A stretch of 64,000 nt of DNA, taken from Symbiodinium natans. Taxonomy: Eukaryota; Sar; Dinophyceae; Suessiales; Symbiodiniaceae. Position numbers and translations under genes: made by a program. The DNA lies in contig CAJNDS010002679.1 in the NCBI GenBank assembly GCA_905221605.1, positions 608,501 through 672,500 on the forward strand, given 5' to 3'. How positions within the stretch are numbered: position 1 is the first letter of the stretch; the number at the start of each line of letters is the position of its first letter. The notes below the pieces were generated by a model that was not told the origin of the DNA, did no database searches, and saw only the letters and a list, made by a program, of their open reading frames with translations. Of the stretch, positions 27,795-39,071 are shown piece by piece.

Positions 27795-27900
27795 GTTTAG
27801 GGTTTAGGGTTTGGGGTTTAGGGTTTGGGGTTTAGGGTTCGGGGTTTAGGGTTTGGGGTTTAGGGTTTGGGGTTGGGGTTTAGAGTTTAGGGCTTAGGAA
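27795..27900. repeat. Telomere-like repeats, G-rich
   Basis: Alternating TTTAGGG and TTTGGGG units (higher-order 14-mer). Confidence 0.92.
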
Positions 27901-28061
27901 TGTTTAGGGCTGGGGGTCTTTTCTTTGGGCTTATGGGGCCCAACTACTCCTTAGCGCGGTTTAGGGTCTATGTATCAGGGTTCATTTTGGGTAGGTTGTT
28001 CGGAGATTGTTTGCGATCTAGGGCTGTGAGTTGAGTTTAAGTTACCCAGGAGACAGAGAAG

Positions 28062-28133
28062 GTGAGGCTCAAGGCGGACGTCATCACCTATACTGCCGCC
28101 ATGGGTGCCTGTGAGAAGGCACTGGCAAGTTGA
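28062..28133 (+). CDS. PPR repeat exon-like piece
   Basis: Reads VRLKADVITYTAAMGACEKA, then LAS and a TGA, so the exon either ends before the stop or is a relic. TTTAGGG units follow at 28146. Confidence 0.7.
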   Translation: MRLKADVITYTAAMGACEKALAS

Positions 28134-28317
28134 CTCAGAGGCTTCGGGTTTAGGGTTTAGAGTTTAGGGTTTAGGAGGCTCAGTGGTTTGGTGTTGAGCG
28201 TGTATATCAAGGAGTCGTGTGTTCGGGCCCCCAAGGTTGTACCCCTAATTAAGCTGAGCCTTCCCTTTATATACTCCTAATATGGCCCTGATACTACCTT
28301 GAGGATCTTTTCACAGG

Positions 28318-28435
28318 CTCCCCTAAACCCTAAACCCTAAACCCTAAACCCTAAACCCTAAACCCTAAACCCTAAACCCTAAACCCTAAACCCTAAACCC
28401 TAAGCCCTAAACCCTAAACCCTAAACCCTAAACCC
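28318..28435. repeat. Telomere-like repeats, C-rich
   Basis: About 16 CCCTAAA units. Confidence 0.97.
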
Positions 28436-28763
28436 GAGATTACAGCCTTAAGGGTCCAAAGTACAACCCCTAGGGCTATGCAGTCGGTGGTTGGGGGTTT
28501 TGGGTTTGGAGTTCAGGAATCCGAGCCCATAAACCCTAAACCCTAAACCCTAAACCCTAAACCCAGGGCCATGAACCCTCCAGGTCAACCGTTTAAAGCA
28601 CGCAAAACCCTAATCCCAAAACACGTTCGAGGGTTTTAGTTCAGAGCTCGCAGCCACCCCCGATGAAAGAAGCCGAAGCCCTAAACCCTGAAAAAGCCCA
28701 CCACCTGCATCCTAGCCCTAAGCCCTATACCCTAAACCCTACACCGTAAACCCCAAACCCTTC

Positions 28764-28832
28764 TGCGAGGCGGCGGAATGGCAGCATGCACTGGCGTTGC
28801 TAGAGGACTGGGAAACAAGGGGTGGCTGTCAG
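28764..28832 (+). CDS. PPR repeat exon-like piece
   Basis: Reads CEAAEWQHALALLEDWETRG. A C-rich stretch is upstream and a G-rich one downstream from 28855. Confidence 0.75.
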
Positions 28833-29110
28833 GGTTTTTTGTTCGATTCGATTTTTAGGGTTCAGGGTTTAGGGTTTAGTGTTTAGGGTTTAGGGTCTGG
28901 GGCTTAGGGTCTAGGGTTTCGGGTTAGGGCAACATACTAGAGGGCCAGGCGCCTGCTTCATGGCTTTCTTGTTTACATGCGTGGCAGCTGTTCGCTTAGG
29001 TTTGACCCCCTAGAGCCCCCAGAAGCCCTGAGCCAACTTCCTTCCCTGCCTAGACTCCGTTCGCTTGGGCACTTGTTTCATGGTTTCCTTCCTCTCTCCC
29101 CCTTCCCCGA

Positions 29111-29197
29111 TTGCGCGAGGATATGGGCCAGCGGAGTGTGCAACCCAACGTCGTGACCTACAACTCCGCCATCAGCGCCTGCGAGAAGGCAGCGTCT
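29111..29197 (+). CDS. PPR repeat exon-like piece
   Basis: Reads LREDMGQRSVQPNVVTYNSA, then ISACEKAAS. The frame continues openly into repeat-derived and unassigned codons to 29488, which probably are not translated as such. Confidence 0.8.
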
Positions 29198-29489
29198 GCG
29201 TTGATGACACTAAAACCCGAAACCCTAAATCCTAAACCCGAAGTTCTGGATCAGGCTGCACTCGTTGTCAGAAGTTCATCTGCAGCCCTGCGAGGGATCC
29301 TTACATACGTAGGAACCCCACTGCGATTAAGAGAACTTCCCATGCATGCTGAACCCGGCGTTCCCCCAGCTCAGAGTCCTGTGTTTACACTGTTGGTAAC
29401 TCTGCTTCACCTCATTCTTCGACTTCCTCGAGGGTATTTGGGGGTGGTCTTTTCCAAGAACAAGCAACCCCGATGTATAATCACTTAAG

Positions 29490-29870
29490 AATCACCCAAA
29501 TATGTTCAATCCCTAGTATGGAAGCGCCAGCAGTTTGGCCGTCTACTGCTACTGCCCCCGCACGCGCACCCGAACACCAACCCGACATCTTCGTGCACCC
29601 GCCCAACCCCCAGACCGAAGCCTGAATGTCCCTTATCCCTATAAACCCTGTAAACTTGTTGCCGAAAAGCCCCTGATAAACCCTATATAGACCGCTATTA
29701 TTTGCTTAAGAACCCCCCAAAAAAAGCAACAAAGCAAACACATCTTCCTTATGAGGGTAATGTAGAGATCATGGTCTTTGTTTTTTTTTTTTTGTTTTTT
29801 TGTTTTTTTTGTGGGGGGGGGGTTCTTAATTGGCTGATCCTACATGTCATAGCCTGCCTCGAAATTTGCG
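29490..29870. other. Unassigned stretch with dispersed repeat and poly-T
   Basis: TTTGCTTAAGAACCCCCC near 29702 repeats the junction of the 1493-1605 duplication. A poly-T/poly-G tract lies at 29780-29822. No gene seen. Confidence 0.45.
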
Positions 29871-29871
29871 A

Positions 29872-30035
29872 ACCCTAAACCCTAAACCCTGGACCCTGGA
29901 CCCTGGACCCTAAACTAAACCCTAAGCCCTAAACCCTAAACCCTAAACCCTAAACCCTAAACCCTAAACCCTAAACCCTAAACCCTAAACCCTAAACCCT
30001 AAACCCTAAACCCTAAACCCTAAACCCTAGCCCTA
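29872..30035. repeat. Telomere-like repeats, C-rich
   Basis: More than 15 CCCTAAA units preceded by three CCCTGGA variants. Confidence 0.97.
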
Positions 30036-30074
30036 AACCCGAAATCCCCCATCCATAAATCCTTAAAGTTTGGG

Positions 30075-30181
30075 CAGGCGGCGCAGTGGGAGCAAGCCCT
30101 CTTTCTGCTGGGGGTCGTGGAGGCGATGCAGCACCTGCGGCCGTCAGCGGCTCGAAGGATTGGGGAGGAAGGGCTTTTGTG
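30075..30181 (+). CDS. PPR repeat exon-like piece
   Basis: Reads QAAQWEQALFLLGVVEAMQH, then LRPSAARRIGEEGLLW. The right junction is GGGGTTTAGG. Confidence 0.7.
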
Positions 30182-30182
30182 G

Positions 30183-30740
30183 GGTTTAGGGGTTAGGGTT
30201 TAGGGTTTAGGTTTTTGGGGTTTTTGGGGGGTTTTGGGGGGTTTTGGGGGGGTTTTTGGGGGGGTTTTGGGGGGGTTTTGGGAATTTTGGGGGTTTTGGG
30301 GGTTTTGAGGCTTTAAGGGTTTTCGGGTTTTCGGGGTCAGGGTTTTGGGTTGGGCCTTGTCTTATTTAGGGCTTTAGTGCTTTAGGCAGGGTTTTCGGAT
30401 TTTCGGGGTTTGGTTTTTTTGGCTTGAGGTCTTTAGGGTTTTGGGGTTTTAGGGTTTTGGGGTCCTAGCGTTTAGGGTTTATGGTTTTGGGGTTTTAAGT
30501 TTTTTGACGTTTTCCAGGTTTTTGAGGTTTTGGGGTTTACGTGTTTGGGGTTTTAGGGTTTCGGGGTTTTGAGGTTTTGGAGTTTGTGGGTTTTGAGGCG
30601 GTTCAGGGTTCTGGGGTTCAAGGGTCTTGGGAGTAGGTTTAGAGGGGATTCCTGTGGAGGTGTAAGGTTTCAGGGTGTCCTTGAAGCTAACATGTGCAGG
30701 GGGTAGTGGCTCGAGGCTTTTCAAAAGCTATAACCCCTAT
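30183..30740. repeat. Degenerate G/T-rich repeats with TTTTGGGG runs
   Basis: TTTAGGG passes into TTTTGGGG and TTTTGGGGGG units (30215-30310), then into decayed GGGTTTT-type sequence. The long open frame on the - strand here encodes only NPKP-type repeats. Confidence 0.8.
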
Positions 30741-31059
30741 CTCCGTAAAGCCTTAACTCCTGAGCCCTATAGGCCTTGTAGGGTTTAGGGCTAGCCCTTT
30801 CTGATATCTCCTTTTTGATGCACGGGATGCGCATGCTGTTCATTCCATAGTTGCGATGCGATTATTGCAGCGTCTTGCGCGTCAAGTATCATAGACCCTA
30901 ATTTTTGCACTTGCACTGGCATCATCACTTTCCGGGTGCATCACGTTTATTGGGCCTCCAAGGAAACATCAAAGCCAGACTGCCCAAGATGTTGGTTGAA
31001 TGGCATGGGTTGCGCCCGTGGAGCAAGCAGGGCCCAAGTCTTTGTCGCAATCAGGAGGG

Positions 31060-31165
31060 AAACCCCAAACCCCAACCCCAAACCCCAAACCCCAAACCCC
31101 AAACCCCAAATCCTAAACCCTAAACCCTAAACCCTACACCCCAAACCCTAAACCCTAAATCCTAA
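31060..31165. repeat. Telomere-like repeats, C-rich with CCCCAAA variants
   Basis: CCCCAAA run followed by CCCTAAA units. Confidence 0.92.
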
Positions 31166-31179
31166 TAACGCCCATCTTC

Positions 31180-31238
31180 GAGGTGATCACATTCAGTGCC
31201 GCCATCAGCGCCTGCGACAAGGCCGGCCCGGCGTGTAA
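31180..31238 (+). CDS. PPR repeat exon-like piece
   Basis: Reads EVITFSAAISACDKAGPACK. A C-rich array lies upstream and a G-rich array starts at 31239. Confidence 0.75.
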
Positions 31239-31333
31239 AGGGTTTAGGGTTTAGGGTTTAGGGTTTAGGGTTTAGGGTTTTAGGGTTTAGGGTTTAGGGT
31301 TTAGGGTTTTAGGGTTTTAGGGTTTAGGGTTTG
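31239..31333. repeat. Telomere-like repeats, G-rich
   Basis: TTTAGGG with TTTTAGGG variants. Confidence 0.93.
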
Positions 31334-31575
31334 CAGTACCATACTTTAATACTTTTGTTTGGTTCTGGGATCCTATTAGAGCTACTTATATCGAAAAAAG
31401 TATATGCTTTTTTTCCAGGGTCTGCTCCAAAGTAAGGACACACCCCTCAGAAGCTCTCGGGGTCGTCTTACATGACCCTGAGGACCCATCAAACTGGTGA
31501 GTGTATATAGGTTTCCTTATACATGTTGGTGAGTGAATTTCCTCCAAAAGCCTGAGCCGTTCGCAAACAACCCCC
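31334..31575. other. Unassigned unique sequence
   Basis: No gene or clear repeat seen. Confidence 0.3.
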
Positions 31576-31749
31576 GAAACATCGCAAAACCTAAAGCCCT
31601 AAACCCTAAACCCTAAACCCTAAAACTGGGCAGTGCTTTGGGATGATCCATGATTTCCTTTCTGTGCGTGTTTAGGGAAACTATGCATATAAATTTTCAC
31701 TGGTTGTAAGCTCAACTCAGGTTAGGCGCAACCCCAGGAAACTTAAACC

Positions 31750-32275
31750 AAAACCCTAAACCCTAAACCCTAAACCCCAAACCCCAAAGTCCAGATAGAA
31801 GCCCCAAGCCCAATTCAACCGCACAAGGCCTAAACGTCCCTAAGCCGTTAGAGCCCTGAGCCCTCCCAACCCTTCACCCCTAAACCCTATAAAGCCCTAA
31901 GCCCCAGAAAAGCTTAACCCCTAAACCCTACACCCTACAATCCCTAAACCTAAACCCTAAACCCTAAACCCCTTAAACCTCTGAAGCCTCTAAGCCCTTG
32001 AGCCCTAGCGGCTTTGGAGCCCCAGCAACCCCGCCAAGACCCAGAAGCCCTTAAGCCCAAGCCCCTTCAACAAAGACCTGCTAAGCGAACCCCGGAAGCT
32101 CCCCTAAACCCTAAAACCCCAACCCTAAACCCTAAACCCCAAACCCTAAACCCCAAACCCCAAACCCCAAACCCTGAACCCTATAAACCCCAAAGAAGCC
32201 CGAAACCCTAAACCCTAAACCCGAAACCCTAAACCCTAAACCCTAAACCCTAAACCCTAAACCCTAAACCCTAAC
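31750..32275. repeat. C-rich telomere-like repeats, interrupted
   Basis: Blocks of CCCTAAA, CCCCAAA and degenerate units with short unique spacers; densest at 32100-32275. Confidence 0.88.
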
Positions 32276-32285
32276 GGAAGCGCAG

Positions 32286-32345
32286 GCCTCTCGCTGGGAA
32301 GAAGCTTTGGCAACGTTCCGCGCGATGGATTCCCTTCAGTGCAGG
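32286..32345 (+). CDS. PPR repeat exon-like piece
   Basis: Reads ASRWEEALATFRAMDSLQCR, the second half of a PPR unit. It follows a long C-rich array and ends before degenerate G-rich sequence. Confidence 0.65.
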
Positions 32346-32349
32346 CGGC

Positions 32350-33180
32350 CTTGTGAAATCTGGGTTGTTGGGGCTTCAGGGATTTAGGGGCTTGAGGGAT
32401 TGGGGGTCTTTTAGGGCTTGAGGGATTTAGGGCTTGAGAGTTTTGGGAAAATCAGGGTTTTAGGGTTTTCGGGTCCTCAGGGTCAGGGTTTTGGGCTTGG
32501 GGGCTTTCGAGTTTCGGGGCTTTAGGGCTTTTAGGGCTTGAGGGTGTTGAGGGAGGGCTTGAGGGCTGTACGGGGCTTGAGGGCTTTAGAGCTTCAGGGT
32601 TTTCATAGGTATTCGGGTTATACCTAACTACTGATTGTTACAGCCTCACCACGATAGCTTCATGGCAGAACGTCATCGCCGTCCCTTCTCCTAAATAGTA
32701 ACATCATCACCGATCATACTCATAACTGCGCTCCCCCTCCTGGCTTCCGTGTTTGGTTGTTTGCTGGTTTCGGGGCTTGCTGGGCTCCCTGTTTCAGTGC
32801 TGCCGCTTGTGGCGGGGGGGGGGGCCTAGAAAGCGAGCGGAAGCCGCGTCTGAGGCTTGTTGAGACCGGCGTTTTGACCTGCACGGATTTTGATGCCTGG
32901 CCCGGCGTATGCCTCAATTGCCACCGCCGTCGCTGTCGACATTATCGACATTATCACCATCGTCGTCATCGTTTCGGCATCTTCCTCCCTCCTCAATCAT
33001 CAACATCATCACATTCCATCAGCCCTAAACCCTAACTGTTCAGGCGTGTGGGGTGTCTTCGATGTACTTAAAGGGAAAATTGTCCCGAACAGCCGCCTTT
33101 TTCGAAAAGCAACAACTTTTTGCCAAAAAGCTACTTTTCTGGCAACTACCCCTTCATTAGTAGGTAGAACCCACACAACT
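32350..33180. other. Degenerate G-rich sequence, then unassigned DNA
   Basis: 32350-32610 is decayed GGGCTTTAGGG-type sequence. 32610-33180 has no telomere-like arrays and only small uninformative frames, including a CAT/CGT-rich low-complexity patch near 32920-33010. Confidence 0.4.
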
Positions 33181-33612
33181 GTAGGCAAAGAGAGTCCCAG
33201 GTCAACCCTTAAACCCTAAGAAGACCTAACCCCTAAACTCCCTAAACCTTATAAACCCTTAAGCCCTCGAAGCACTTAAGCCTTAAACTCCGAAACCCAA
33301 AGAAGACCAAAGCATAAATAGCCGGGCCAGGCCCAACCTATAGTTCTACAAACCCTATTAACCCTACAAACCCTATACACCCTATTTCCCCCCGAGAAAC
33401 CCTAAAACCCTATAAACCCTCTAAACCCTCAAAGCCTTAAAGCCTTAGAAAGCCAGGCCCAACCTCATTCCTCTAAACCCTTAGACAGTAGCCCTAAACT
33501 CCATAAATCTAAAACCCTCAGCCCTAAGCCCTAAACCCTAAACCCTAAACCCTGAACCCTGAACCCTGAACCCTAAACCCTATAAACCCTAAACCCTAAA
33601 CCCTAAACCCTA
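33180..33612. repeat. C-rich telomere-like repeats, degenerate then clean
   Basis: Decayed CCCTATAAA-type units pass into clean CCCTAAA from about 33520. Confidence 0.85.
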
Positions 33613-33613
33613 G

Positions 33614-33710
33614 GCCCAACCTCATTGCCCTGAACGCCGCCATCGCTGCCTGTCGGGGCGCGCCGGGGCGCGAGGCGCTGGCTCTGTTGGAGGCCGATCG
33701 GAGTCCTTCA
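33614..33710 (+). CDS. PPR repeat exon-like piece (complete unit)
   Basis: Reads PNLIALNAAIAACRGAPGRE, then ALALLEADRS, a full PPR repeat. It is bounded by CCCTAG on the left and GGGTTTAGG on the right. Confidence 0.8.
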
Positions 33711-33910
33711 TTCCGGGTTTAGGGGTTAGGGTTTAGGGTTTAGGGTTTGGGGTTTGGGGTTTGGGGTTTGGGGTTTGGGGTTTGGGGTTTAGGGTTTAGG
33801 GTTTCGGGTTTAGGGTTTAGGGTTTAGGGTTAAGGGTTTAGGGTTTAGAGTTTGGTGTTTTGGGGTTTTGGGTTTAGGGTTTAGGGTTTGGGGTCAAGGG
33901 TTTAGGGTTA
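33711..33910. repeat. Telomere-like repeats, G-rich with TTTGGGG run
   Basis: Includes about seven consecutive TTTGGGG units. Confidence 0.93.
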
Positions 33911-33959
33911 GGGTTCTGCAGTTTGGGTTTTTTGCCTCACACCTCCCATAGTGGCTTTA

Positions 33960-35090
33960 GGAATCTCAAAAACTTCTTGTTTTTTATTGTATGACGTTTT
34001 TCTGGGGTCTGGGGCCAGGTGCGTCACACTACCTCCAATTCCTAGTCTGAAGCCCTAAGCCCAAAAGCCAGAAGCCGTTACATAGGCCAGAGTGTTCGTC
34101 GTTGGTCCAGGGGGTATAGGGTTTGTGGGGTGCTCGCGCAGGTTACGAGTCAGGAAGTCCGCTGCAAGTTGCGGCGAGCATCCTCAACCATGTAAACCCC
34201 AAACCCGGCTTAACCTGCAAAGTGCCCATATTGATGGCATGGGGCGGGCCCCCTGTCAAACTAGAGGGTTTAGGGTGTAGGGTTCAGGGTATCTCGGCCA
34301 TGACTCTGAGCGCTGTTTCTCCAAGTTGATGGCTTACGGCTTTGTGAGTCCCAGGCAGTGGAGCATCAAAGTGTCGGAGTCAGCGTCGCAAGGAACCCCC
34401 CTTTCAACCCCAAGCCCGAAACCCTACAATGCGAAGCCCTAAGTATGATCTGATATGTGGAGCCTCTGCGTTTTTTGGCAACCAGAATCCTAGGCCAGTC
34501 TGTGTTTGGCCTTTTTTAGACGGGGAGGGGGGCGGTGCACTGTCTCGTGGTGGCACAACTGGAACTTCAGGGCCATAGTTTTGGGCACCATCGAAATCGC
34601 GATGAATGGCCCCTACTAAGCTCTTAACCCAGAGGAAGTCGGGCAATTGCGTCTGGAGGCCGACGTTGTTACTGTGACTGGGCTGTTTGTGCTACGAACG
34701 GATTTGTTGTTGGATGTGTGCACCTTAAACCCCGAACGAAGGGTTTAGGGTTTAGCGGGCTTTCGGGATTCTGGTCCAGATGCTTTAGCCTGAGAGCTTT
34801 TGTCTATCCCAAGCCAAAATCAGTCTCCGCCCAGTGAACATGAACTTTCTCAATTTTTGGGTATTGTGGACATGCCCCCCTGCACCCTAAGCCCAAGTTA
34901 AGCCAAGACCTATTCTAGGTTTTCCGTGTAGGAGCTTGGGATAATATGTCGCATGTTGCCGCAGCATTGCGTTTAAGAGAAGAGGAAGAGGACGCAGCCT
35001 GTGCTTAGATGAGCCCAGGGTCTAGGGCGTTGTTTTGATCATCCTCGCTTTCCGAGGATCTTTTCTGGGAATATGCTTCAAACTGGAGAA
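33960..35090. other. Mostly unassigned sequence
   Basis: Only short repeat patches (about 34262-34290 and 34740-34756). Small frames on both strands show no recognisable domain. Confidence 0.35.
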
Positions 35091-35114
35091 CCCTAAGCCC
35101 TGGAACCCTAAACC

Positions 35115-35171
35115 CTAAACCCAGGTCGCTTCCGCCATGGGCGCCTGCGACGCATCAGGGCGTTGGGAAGC
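35115..35171 (+). CDS. PPR repeat exon-like piece
   Basis: Reads VASAMGACDASGRWEAGRR. It starts right after CCCTAAACCCAG, a candidate AG acceptor. The second half is diverged. Confidence 0.6.
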
Positions 35172-35339
35172 TGGGCGGAGAAATGCCCTACAATCCTCAG
35201 AAGCCCTACAGGTCTAGGGTTCAGGGTTGAGGGCTTAGGGCTCGGGTTTAGGGTTACAACCCCCAGAGCCCTACAACCCTACAGCCCTAAACCTGAAAAG
35301 GCCCCACAACCCTAAAAAGCCCTAAGAACCCTAAAACGG

Positions 35340-36290
35340 CCTAGAACCCTCCGGCCTTCTGGAACAAGTGTGGAACAGCCCGAAGAGTTCAATCCAAACA
35401 GGTGACGTGTTCAGGGACGCTTCGAAACCATGCTCGAGTCTCTTAAAGCCCTGAGCGTCAGTGAGTGGGAAAGTGCCTGAGACATCCGAAAAACCAGCGA
35501 GAAATAACAAAAGGAACCCACAACTACAGTCCAGAAGCACTCTTCATAGATGTGCCTGAAGGTGCAATCCTACAAGACGTTAAAGGAAGTTTTTGCAATG
35601 CATTCGATGTTTTGCTTTTTGTTTTCTGTAGTCGTGTAGTTTTTTGTGTTTTCTTCTTGGGAGGAAAAATGGACGTGCTCGTTACGGTCTCGAGCACCAG
35701 CCGACGGCTCGTTTTTCTTTTTGTTTGGTTTCTTTGCGTTGCTTCACTTGTCGTTGTTTGTTTGGAGACCGTTTCCATCAACCCGCCGCGGCCGTCTACC
35801 GTTTCGAAGCCGAGTACGAAGGAAGGCCCGCTTTTTGACTTATAATATGTTCAATTTTTTGGATATTTGTTTATCTATTTGTAGATTGTTTTTTCCTCAC
35901 ATGATGTGAAATGGTCAGGGTGCACAAGGCCTTGACGAAGCTACAGGCTTGTTTTTTTTTTTTTTGCGGGGGGTTCTGTGCGTGGGTGTTTTACCTTCGC
36001 CTTCGTGTGTGGGAGGACGACTACATGGGTGTACGCTACCGCAAGCAGCGAGAGCAGCTTGCAAATTGCTCAGACTTATTTTGTTTTTTTTTCGGGTTTG
36101 CGATGAGAGTGTTTCAATGCAATTAATCGAACGTAAGGAGGCTGCTGGACTGGTGGTGGCCTGGGAGATTGGAAGAGTGAGAGAGGAGAGGCAGAGAAAG
36201 AGAGCGAGAGAGAGTAGGTTCCACCCGGCGTCGAAGCATCTCCTGAGGCACCGGTACTCGTCATGGAACCCGAGGCTGCGCCAACCGAGA
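35340..36290. other. Unassigned T-rich unique sequence
   Basis: A near repeat-free stretch rich in TTTTG runs. Several overlapping short frames exist on both strands; none has a recognisable domain. Confidence 0.35.
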
Positions 36291-36345
36291 AGAGAGAGAG
36301 AGAGAGAGAGAGGGAGGGAGAAAGAGAGAGAGAGAGAGAGAGATA
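36290..36345. repeat. (GA)n microsatellite
   Basis: AGAGAG runs interrupted by AGGGAGG. Confidence 0.9.
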
Positions 36346-36429
36346 GATTACCTACGAACCCTGTGAACCCTATAAACCCTAAAACCCTACAAGACCCATA
36401 AACCCTATAAACCCTATAAACCCCATAAG

Positions 36430-36625
36430 CCCTCTAAACCCTAAACCCTAAACCCTAAACCCTAAACCCTAAACCCTAAACCCTAAACCCTAAACCCCCT
36501 ACACCCTACACCCTACACCCTAAACCCTAAACCCTAAACCCTAAACCCTAAACCCTAAACCTTAAACCCTAAACCCTAAACCCTAAAACCCTAACCCCCC
36601 CCCCCCCCCCCCCCGCCCCCCCCAA
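36430..36625. repeat. Telomere-like repeats, C-rich, ending in poly-C
   Basis: About 20 CCCTAAA/CCCTACA units followed by a poly-C tract (about 36594-36623). Confidence 0.95.
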
Positions 36626-36626
36626 G

Positions 36627-36680
36627 GAGGAGGCCCTCGAGCTTCTGGCGACCTTTACGGCACGGCGCCTGCGAGGGATG
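36627..36680 (+). CDS. PPR repeat exon-like piece
   Basis: Reads EEALELLATFTARRLRGM, the second helix of a PPR unit. The CCCAAG upstream could be an acceptor. Confidence 0.5.
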
Positions 36681-37029
36681 CCCGGACTTGTACTTACTAA
36701 GGTTGAGGCGCTCGGGTGTAGTAGGAGTTTACAAAAAGGCCCGGCTTGGGATTTGGAGTTTGAGGCTGTAGCCTCCCAAAGTTTAGGCTCGGGACTCAGA
36801 GTTTTCGTTTCGAACTTGAGGCGTTTAGGGTCAAGCTTGAAGCTGCACAGCACCTAGCCTTAAACCGGCTTAGGATGCTTGAAATGTTGCCTTCTGCCAG
36901 GGCAACCCCCGAACGTAAACCCCATAATCCCCCTGAGGCCTAGAGTTAGGGGCTCAAGTTCAGTCCTTCTAGCGAGCAAGCTCAGCATGAAGCCATTCGA
37001 CCATCTGGGCCACTGAGTTGATCATTGAT

Positions 37030-37205
37030 CTAGGGTTTGGGTTTAGGGTTTAGGGTTTAGGGTTTAGGGTTTAGGGTTTAGGGTTTAGGGTTCAGGGTTC
37101 AGGGTTCAGGGTTCAGGGTTCAGGGTTTAGGGTTCTTAGAATTCTTTGGGTTCTTTGGGTTCTTTGGGATCTTTGGGATCTTTGGGATCTTTGGTTCTTT
37201 GGGTT
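37030..37205. repeat. G-rich telomere-like array followed by TTTGGGWTC repeats
   Basis: TTTAGGG, then TTCAGGG, then a 9-nt unit of the type TTTGGGTTC/TTTGGGATC repeated about seven times. Confidence 0.88.
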
Positions 37206-37570
37206 CTTTGGATGCAACGCAGGGTTGGCAACTACAGGGCCGGCAAACGCACTGTCCCCGGAGCCTCTGAATCACAGGCCACGCACGCCCCCATGCCCTA
37301 AAACTTGCAGCCGCCTATAGGGAATCATGGAAAAGCAAGATCTTCAATAAAGTTATAACACCGTATTCCTTCATTTCTTGAACCCTAAACCCTAAACCAT
37401 AAACCCCAAACCAAGCCCATAGCCTCATTTGACGTCCCTTGAGGCTGTTCCAGGCCAAAATGCCCAATCCAAAACCCCCAGCCGATGACTCCAAGCCCCT
37501 GTTAGGGTTCAGGGTCTAGGGTTTAGGGCTTAGAGTGTGGGGCTTTTAGGGTTCAGGGTGAAACCCAAGG

Positions 37571-37618
37571 AACGTCGTGGCCTACAACGTGGCCATTGCT
37601 GCGTGCGGAGTTCAGGCC
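37571..37618 (+). CDS. PPR repeat exon-like piece
   Basis: Reads NVVAYNVAIAACGVQA. It is preceded by ACCCAAG. Confidence 0.65.
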
Positions 37619-37749
37619 AACCTTTCTTCTTGAAATACCTAAGAACCCCTACACCCTAAGCCCTGTTGCAGCTCTCATTGCTTTAGAGTTCTGCGTGGCT
37701 GAGCCAGGCCCTTTGCATGAAGAGCAGGAAATCCCTGCATAAACCCCTG

Positions 37750-37845
37750 CACCCTAAACCCTAAACCCTAAACCCTAAACCCTAAACCCTAAACCCTAAA
37801 CCCTAAACCCTAAACCCTAAACCCTAAACCCTAAACCCTAAACTC
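37750..37845. repeat. Telomere-like repeats, C-rich
   Basis: Thirteen near-perfect CCCTAAA units. Confidence 0.97.
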
Positions 37846-38079
37846 CAACTCTTCAAGCCTCAACACCTTCGGCTCAATCTGATCTGTAGCACCTCAAAGC
37901 TGCTGACCTTGCATATACACTGCTTGTGGACTGCACAGACGGGCCACCAGGTCAAAGCTCTAAACCCTAGCCCTAAACCTTAAACCCTAGACCTTAACCT
38001 AGACCCTAGACCCTAAACCCTAAACCCTGACTAAACCCTAAAATGCTAAACCCGAATCCGAATCTCGCGCTTCCCACAG

Positions 38080-38148
38080 GAGCAATGGGCACTTGCCCTC
38101 AGCCTCCTCTCGCACCTGTGTCGTCATGGACCGGGGCCTTCCGTCATC
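38080..38148 (+). CDS. PPR repeat exon-like piece
   Basis: Reads EQWALALSLLSHLCRHGPGP. It starts after TTCCCACAG (good acceptor context). C-rich repeats upstream, G-rich downstream. Confidence 0.7.
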
Positions 38149-38164
38149 ACGCCTCTAGGCTCAT

Positions 38165-38225
38165 AGGGTTTAGGGTTTAGGGTTTAGGGTTTAGGGTTTA
38201 GGGTTTAGGGTTTAGGGTTTAGGGA
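38165..38225. repeat. Telomere-like repeats, G-rich
   Basis: Eight TTTAGGG units. Confidence 0.95.
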
Positions 38226-38369
38226 TTAGGCGGGCGTACAGACAGGGTTTACAAGGTCCATATGTGTTTTAAGTCTATTCTGAGTGGAAGACTTGTGTCT
38301 TTCTCGGTCTTTTTGGTTTCAAAGCTCTCCGGGGTTGAGGCTTTGGGGCGTAGGCCTTCAGGGTGTAGG

Positions 38370-38592
38370 GTTAGGGTTTAGGGTTTAGGGTTTAGGGTTT
38401 AGGGTTTAGGGTTTAGGGTTTAGGGTTTAGGGTTTAGGGTTTAGGGTTTAGGGTTTAGGGTTTAGGGTTTAGGGTTGAGGGTTAGGGTTTAGGGTTTAGG
38501 GTTTAGGGTTCAGCTTTTAGGGTTAGGGTTTAGGGTTTAGGGTTTAGGGTTCAGGGTTCAGGGTTTAGGGTTTAGGGTTTAGGGTTTAGGGT
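38370..38592. repeat. Telomere-like repeats, G-rich, about 220 bp
   Basis: Long, mostly perfect TTTAGGG array. Confidence 0.97.
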
Positions 38593-38609
38593 GGCTCTCC
38601 CTGAACGCA

Positions 38610-38690
38610 AGGTACAACTCCCTGATCACCAGTTGCGGGAGAGCCCAGGCGTGGCAGCGGGCGCTGCAGCTCCTGTCGCAGGCATCTCTG
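38610..38690 (+). CDS. PPR repeat exon-like piece
   Basis: Reads RYNSLITSCGRAQAWQRALQ, then LLSQAS, nearly a full PPR unit. Here the flanks are reversed: G-rich repeats upstream and C-rich downstream. Confidence 0.75.
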
Positions 38691-38837
38691 CTGCTTGCCT
38701 AACCCTAAACCCTAAACCCTAAACCCTAGACCCTAAACCCTAAACCCTAAACCTTAAACCCTAAACCGCCCAAGCTTCCCAACGCCATCAGCCCATCGAC
38801 CCTACATCCCGATGCTAGAAGCCTAAAACTTCTGAGA

Positions 38838-39071
38838 TGTTCCCGCCTGCATACGAACAGCCCTTCAGAGGGATGATAATAGGGATTGTCTCACTGGCTC
38901 AAAACCCAACTTTTCAACTTTTGGGCTTCTTATAAGGTAGTTTATTCTGAAAGTTTCAACTTTTATTTCCTTGTGTTTTGGGCCAGTAAGTTGTAAGAGG
39001 GATGATTATGGGGGGGGGGGGGGGTTAGTATCATCCCTATGAAGGGCTGTTCGTATAAGGGGGAACATCCC
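38838..39071. mobile_element. MITE-like inverted-repeat element, copy 4
   Basis: Left arm core CATACGAACAGCCCTTCAGA (38853 region) and right arm core ATGAAGGGCTGTTCGTATAA (39042 region) are close reverse complements. The outer ends are GATGTTCCC and GGGAACATCCC. It is about 234 bp with a poly-G tract inside. Confidence 0.6.

Noticed and set aside
30479-32211. Proline-rich NPKPQTLNPKP frames as proline-repeat proteins
   Set aside because: They are translations of CCCTAAA/CCCCAAA repeats and occur wherever the array is read in that frame.
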